From the NCBI GenBank assembly GCA_900175165.2, contig FWWN02000699.1, forward strand, positions 5,566-17,332: a stretch of 11,767 nt of DNA, read 5' to 3'. This DNA comes from Rhizomucor pusillus (Eukaryota; Mucoromycota; Mucoromycetes; Mucorales; Lichtheimiaceae). The position numbers were made by a program, and so were the translations under genes. The notes beneath the pieces are model-generated. The model was not told the origin of the DNA. It ran no database searches and saw only the letters and a program-made list of their open reading frames with translations. Shown piece by piece: positions 7,815 to 11,767 of this stretch; within the stretch, counting starts at the first letter, position 1, and every line of letters starts with the position of its first letter.

Positions 7815-8282
7815 GATATGGTTAGGCGATATTGACACAAATAGTGACTAGGAGGCTCCAGACCTGAAGAAGAGCGTGCATTAGGTACTGGACACAGCTG
7901 AGCAAACAGTCAGCTTGGAGAATGAATGGAACCTTTCTATACCAAGCAGCGTGCTTCCACTAGCAGATGAAATACATGTATATCAGCATAATATACCAAT
8001 CAAATTGCGATCATTGCTGTTATATCCATCAACTGCAAGACAGTAGCTTGACTGATCAAATACTTGATATGTTTGCAATAAATGTACTTTTCACAGCAGA
8101 TATCAATGGTACCTTATTGTCCATTGTCAAGTCAATGCGCCATCCCGCGCCAGCAGCAACATCTTGTTCGGCCGGGGCTTAAACTATTAGCGTGACATCA
8201 GCCTCTACTTTTCCGCCCGTCTAGAAATTTTGTCCACCTTCCTTGCACACGACAAACACGCACACCCTACTCCTCTTCAGCC
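7815..8282. other. Upstream region of the cytochrome oxidase subunit gene
   Basis: No gene is seen. A CCAAT pentamer (CCAATCA) at 7996-8000 lies about 285 bp before the ATG; the HAP complex binds such sites at respiratory genes in fungi, but one pentamer is weak evidence. The last 60 bp are C/A-rich without a TATA box, consistent with an initiator-type promoter for a housekeeping gene. The ATG context is CAGCCATG. Confidence 0.35.
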
Positions 8283-8721
8283 ATGTACGCCAACGTTCTC
8301 GCCCGCTCTGCTCTTCGCTCCCGCGTTGCTGCCAAGCAAGTCATGCGCTCTGACTTGTACCACTTTGAAAACTCCAACGGCCAGGTTAGACACATTCTTC
8401 TCCCAACATTGTAAAAAAATCATTCCGTGCGATTAATCAATCAATAAATCGCAGAACCTTCCTTTCAAGACCACCAACCGGGTCGGTCTCGCCATCAAGA
8501 TGACCTTGTACCTCGGTCTCGGCTTCGGCGCTCCCTTCCTCGGTACGTTGCATATATCGATTTATCGATCTAAAAAATCGTATTCCTAATCTGCTTTTTT
8601 GTTGTCATGTTTCTAGGTGCCGCCTGGCAATTGTAAGTTTTGGCGAACGAATCAAATGCTAACCTGGTACTAATATCGCGTGATTTTCTTTTAAAAAATC
8701 TGTAGCCACAAGGCCGGTTAA
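8283..8721 (+). CDS. COX8: Cytochrome c oxidase subunit, COX7C / yeast Cox8 family
   Basis: This is a small single-pass nuclear-encoded subunit of respiratory complex IV in the inner mitochondrial membrane. The model is join(8283..8384, 8455..8542, 8617..8632, 8706..8721), 73 residues, with introns of 70, 74 and 73 nt; donors are GTTAGA, GTACGT and GTAAGT and all acceptors are AG. Residues 1 to about 25 form an Arg/Ala/Ser-rich transit peptide without acidic residues. The mature part begins near the conserved QNLPFKTTNR (34-43). A membrane helix follows (about 45-67: GLAIKMTLYLGLGFGAPFLGAAW), then a short C-terminus QFHKAG. The NLPF motif, the basic residue before the helix and the APFL segment match the COX7C family. 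The third exon has only 16 nt, and the last exon has 16 coding nt. The gene converges with argininosuccinate synthase. Confidence 0.9.
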
Positions 8722-8750
8722 ATACGTTCGTGTGTGGATTAAAAAGCAAT

Positions 8751-8756
8751 AATAAA
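8751..8756 (+). terminator. Candidate polyadenylation signal of the COX subunit gene
   Basis: AATAAA lies 30 nt past the stop codon; a second copy at 8818-8823 could be used instead. The 195-bp gap to the converging gene must hold both 3' ends. Confidence 0.5.
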
Positions 8757-8868
8757 AGGGAGGAAGAAGCCGTCTTTCTCTTTTTTGTGCGAACGTTCAA
8801 GATAACGATGATTTAGTAATAAAAACAACTAGATTATTCCAATGCAATCTGAAACAGAAACGTTTTTG

Positions 8869-8874
8869 TTTATT
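8869..8874 (-). terminator. Candidate polyadenylation signal of argininosuccinate synthase
   Basis: TTTATT on the + strand is AATAAA on the transcript, about 43 nt past the stop at 8917-8919, in AT-rich sequence. Confidence 0.5.
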
Positions 8875-8916
8875 ATATGTACATGGCATGTAAAGTTTTT
8901 GTATAAAACACAATGC

Positions 8917-10286
8917 TTAGTCGCGAGCAGGGGTCCATTTCTTGAGACGGATAGAGTGGATCTTGATAAAACCATTGGCGTCCTCGGGGTTGTAGCCGCC
9001 TTGCTCATCCATTGAGGATTCGCGCATATCGTACAACTTGGCACCGTCGCCGCGGGCAACACGGCCTTCAATGATGGTGTTACCCTTGTAGAGCTTGAGC
9101 TTGACATCACCGGTAACGTTGCGCTGGGTGAAGGCAATGGACTGGTTCAAGAACTCGCACTCGGGAGAGAAGTATTGACCGTTGTACAAGGCACGCGAGT
9201 AGGGGATAGTGATGTTCTGGTCACGCAAGGCACGGAGCTGGCCATCAAGAGTGAGACCTTCCAGATCCTTGTGAGCAGTGCGAAGGATGGTGCCACCGGG
9301 AGTTTCGTAGCAACCGCGGGATTTGACACCAATGAAGCGGGACTCGACAATGTCGATACGACCAATACCGTTGCGACGAGCGACAGTGTTGAGGTAGGTG
9401 AAAAGGGCAACAGGTTCAGTGACCTCGGTGTTGTCGTTGTGGTTCACAACCTTGACGGGAATACCCTTTTCGAAGGTGATGGTGATGCGTTCGGGAGTGT
9501 TGGGAGCATCCTCAGGGTCAACAGTGAGCTTCCACATATCCTTGGGAGGAGTGACATTGGGGTCCTCGAGGATACCAGCCTCGTACGAGATGTGGAACAA
9601 GTTTTCGTCAGTGGACCAGGGCTTGGCAGCAGTCTGGACAACAGGAATGCCCTTCTCGGCGGCGTAAGCCAACAGATCAGAGCGACCGGCGAAACGCTCA
9701 AAGAAGACTACAGGCCATCAATCAGTAAACGCAAGCGTATCACGTGACCTGATTTCACTCCCATCATCCTTACCAGGCAATCTCCAGGGAGCAATGACTT
9801 GAATGTCGGGCTTCAAGGCGTAGTATGCAAGTTCGAATCGGACCTGATCGTTACCCTTACCAGTGCAGCCGTGAGAAACGAACTGGCAGCCCTCGCGAGC
9901 AGCAATCTCGATTTGCTTGCGGGCAATGACAGGACGAGCAAGCGAGGTACCGAGCAAGTAGACGGACTCGTAGATAGCGTTGGCTTGGATGGCAGGGAAG
10001 ATCAATTCCTTGACAAACTCTTCTTTCAAGTCCTGTAGCGCGTGCGATCTTAGCAAACGGTATTAAAAATCACGGCTTGGATTACACATGTACATACCTC
10101 AACGAAGACCTTGGAAGCGCCAACCTTCAAGGCCTTTGCGCGGATAGCCTCAAAGTCTTCTTCCTGGCCGACGTCAGCAATGTAGGCCATGACTTCGTAG
10201 CCCTGCTCAATGAGCCAAGCGAGAATGCAAGAGGTGTCGAGACCACCAGAGTATGCGAGGAGAACTTTGCCCTTTTCACCGGCCAT
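8917..10286 (-). CDS. ARG1: Argininosuccinate synthase, three exons
   Basis: This enzyme joins citrulline and aspartate with ATP to form argininosuccinate (EC 6.3.4.5), the penultimate step of arginine synthesis, in the cytosol. The model is complement(join(8917..9707, 9774..10032, 10098..10286)), 412 residues, matching the usual eukaryotic length. Introns are 66 and 65 nt with donors GTAAGG and GTATGT and acceptors TAG and CAG; phases 0 and 1 agree. The N-terminal ATP-pyrophosphatase P-loop is AYSGGLDTS (11-19). Substrate-binding segments are [10 protein letters not shown] (88-97), [14 protein letters not shown] (117-130), [14 protein letters not shown] (181-194) and [18 protein letters not shown] (271-288). 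A C-terminal tetramerisation arm ends in KKWTPARD. No catalytic segment is missing. Codon use is strongly biased, suggesting high expression. The start ATG is the first in frame, 65 bp after a TATA-like element. Confidence 0.96.
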
Positions 10287-10350
10287 GACTGAAATGTATT
10301 ACAATAGAAAGCGAGGAGGAGGAGGATGGTTTCAAAAATTTTTGAGATGG

Positions 10351-10358
10351 CTATATAG
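10351..10358 (-). promoter_or_regulatory. TATA-like element of argininosuccinate synthase
   Basis: CTATATAG, a palindrome with a TATATA core, lies 65-72 bp upstream of the ATG at 10286. It is well placed for a short 5' leader. Confidence 0.45.
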
Positions 10359-10395
10359 TATATCGGGTCGTCGGAGATTTCAAACGGGGAAATGA

Positions 10396-10412
10396 TGAAT
10401 CACCTTGACTCT
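10396..10412. promoter_or_regulatory. Pair of Gcn4/CPC1-like sites upstream of argininosuccinate synthase
   Basis: TGAATCA at 10396-10402 and TGACTCT at 10406-10412 each differ at one position from the TGASTCA site of Gcn4-type bZIP factors. They lie 10 bp apart (about one helical turn) and about 40 bp upstream of the TATA-like element. Arginine biosynthetic genes are classic targets of general amino-acid control in fungi, so the location fits. The matches are imperfect and could be chance. Confidence 0.35.
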
Positions 10413-11767
10413 GGGGTAATCTCAGCTCCGAGCTTTTTGAGACCTGCCAGACATTTATTTCCACAATGTCTTTGTATCCATGTCTATATTACTTTATCAT
10501 TTGTTAGTCCATCTTTGTAGTTTATAGTATTTTTAAGCCTGTTTCTTTTCCAAACATCGAAACAGATGTTCATTTCCTAGCACCATTTAGTTTTGATCTC
10601 CTCTTTGGATATATTAGCCAGCACGCCAGACGTTTCCATGGGCAGGATGACGATCATCTAGTAGATCTTCACGAGAGAATCGATAGTATATCTGTGATAC
10701 TCATCTCACCGGTTCGTTATTGCCTTTCGAATTGTTGGATTACCCCGTAGAATTCTTCCTTTGATTTAGTGCGTCGGTCGTCGGGGTGTCCTGATCACAG
10801 GTTTTTGACTTCAATTTCGCGGTCACAAAAGGAACTTAAATTTGGTCGATATGTAAAAAATAATTGAGAAGGCTGTCATCAAGGCTGACGATGGCGGTTC
10901 ATCTTGGTCAAAGCAATGAGAGAGTAAACTTCGCTAGCTGAGATACCCTGCAAATTCGTACTGTTTGCTACAAGGTGCTACTACAATTTCAGTTAGACTG
11001 GACATGTATCGTTTTCTGCACTATTATGTCGATATGGAAAGTCCACTGGCAGTATGTCTTCGATNATGCTCCTTCTCTTCTGTTTGCCATNGCAGCTGAA
11101 GCGATTGCCGCCTTCCTTCGCATTGCTAAAGTCATAAACGTTACATAGGCCCCAATTTGTAACTATGTAAATTTAATTTGAGGCCATGTTGTCCATCGCC
11201 GAATAAACTTCATGTAGAAATAATGTCTTCAAATGAATAAAAATTGCTCCGGATACTCGTCGCGTGTGCATTTGTGGTTAGTGCTTAAAGACTCGCAGCC
11301 TAGACAAAGCTATCCCGAATCAATACCATTAAATTCGACTGAATTATATAGTGAGCTCTCCAGCTTCTGAGTCCATCACCTGCAAGCAAGCATAATTTCA
11401 ATAATCTCGCGAGCTTACTGAATTATATTTAACAGCCAACCCCCCCCCCAAAGTCGTAGCTGGCAGAACGATTGCACTCGTTCTACTCAGCAAGAGATGG
11501 GTCTCTTATAAGATATTAAACCCTACTATCTGCTATATCAATTTTAGTTTTCTAAGAATACGGTTATCACATAGATCATCATAGAAAAAGAAAACTAAGA
11601 TCGAGAAGGATTTGTGTTGAGCATTACAGAGATTGATCTCTGTTACTGAAGTCGACACGAATCGTTTCAAAAAAAGGAAACATCTCCTGGATTCATGCTT
11701 GTGACAGATAGCGTATATTATACCATCTTCGTTTTAATAAGTTTTGTATGTGTGAATAACTTAAAAA
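10413..11767. other. Right-end AT-rich region with no recognised gene
   Basis: No open frame of interest is seen on either strand, and no tRNA, rRNA or other RNA gene could be recognised. Marks present are ambiguous bases at 11065 and 11091, a 12-bp direct repeat (ACTGAATTATAT at 11338-11349 and 11417-11428), a run of ten C at 11440-11449, a 10-bp inverted repeat (TTAGTTTTCT at 11544-11553 and its complement at 11589-11598) and a hairpin at 11626-11643. It may be plain spacer or decayed repeat DNA. Confidence 0.5.
11626..11643. repeat. 8-bp perfect inverted repeat with 2-nt spacer
   Basis: ACAGAGAT (11626-11633) and ATCTCTGT (11636-11643) are exact reverse complements around TG. It could form a small hairpin or be a dimer-binding site. 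No gene end adjoins it. Confidence 0.6.

Noticed and set aside
9175..9747. 190-codon + strand frame opposite argininosuccinate synthase
   Set aside because: It is a shadow of the biased coding strand. It runs across a real intron boundary and has no recognisable domain.
3482..10286. A metabolic gene cluster linking the transporter, stress protein, COX subunit and arginine enzyme
   Set aside because: The functions are unrelated, the orientations are mixed and each gene has its own flanks; adjacency alone is no evidence of a shared system.
1..11767. CRISPR array, tRNA, rRNA or bacterial-type operon
   Set aside because: No repeat-spacer pattern, no TPsiC-like arm with a cloverleaf, no rRNA blocks and no operon-type spacing were seen. 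The spliced genes mark the window as eukaryotic nuclear DNA.

Overview
The window looks like nuclear DNA of a fungus, most likely an early-diverging (Mucoromycota-type) one. The evidence is four intron-rich protein genes with short GT...AG introns (mostly 54-77 nt, one of 142 nt), donors close to GTAAGT, AT-rich spacers, AATAAA-type 3' ends, and fungal-style sugar porter and cytochrome oxidase proteins. The lineage is inferred from these features only; no database search was possible. Three single N bases (1698, 11065, 11091) suggest a draft assembly.

Layout, left to right. Positions 1-641 carry no supportable gene. Positions 642 to about 1700 (- strand) hold a truncated, frameshifted ORF that is probably a relic of a repetitive element. 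Positions 1717-2234 are non-coding but contain a phased array of CGCAAA words spaced 21-22 bp apart. Positions 2235-2696 (- strand) encode a 153-residue unrecognised protein with a winged-helix-like core. After about 790 bp of spacer comes a five-exon MFS hexose-type transporter (3482-5283, - strand, 510 residues). A moderately GC-rich spacer with a perfect 14-bp palindrome follows, and then a four-exon universal stress protein (5719-6489, - strand, 165 residues). Positions 6490-8282 are mostly empty apart from one doubtful small ORF. A four-exon COX7C/yeast Cox8-type cytochrome c oxidase subunit (8283-8721, + strand, 73 residues) then converges on a three-exon argininosuccinate synthase (8917-10286, - strand, 412 residues). 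The last 1.35 kb (10413-11767) has no recognisable gene.

The genes do not form a pathway or cluster. They are ordinary housekeeping functions (sugar uptake, stress/nucleotide binding, respiration, arginine biosynthesis), each with its own flanks. I rebuilt the spliced models by hand: exon phases agree at every junction, and the products match their families in length and motifs. The least certain junction is exon 1/exon 2 of the stress-protein gene. I found no convincing undescribed system. The items most worth a second look are the phased CGCAAA array, the palindrome built from the same word, the orphan winged-helix protein, the 16-nt exons of the COX gene, and a pair of Gcn4-like sites upstream of argininosuccinate synthase.
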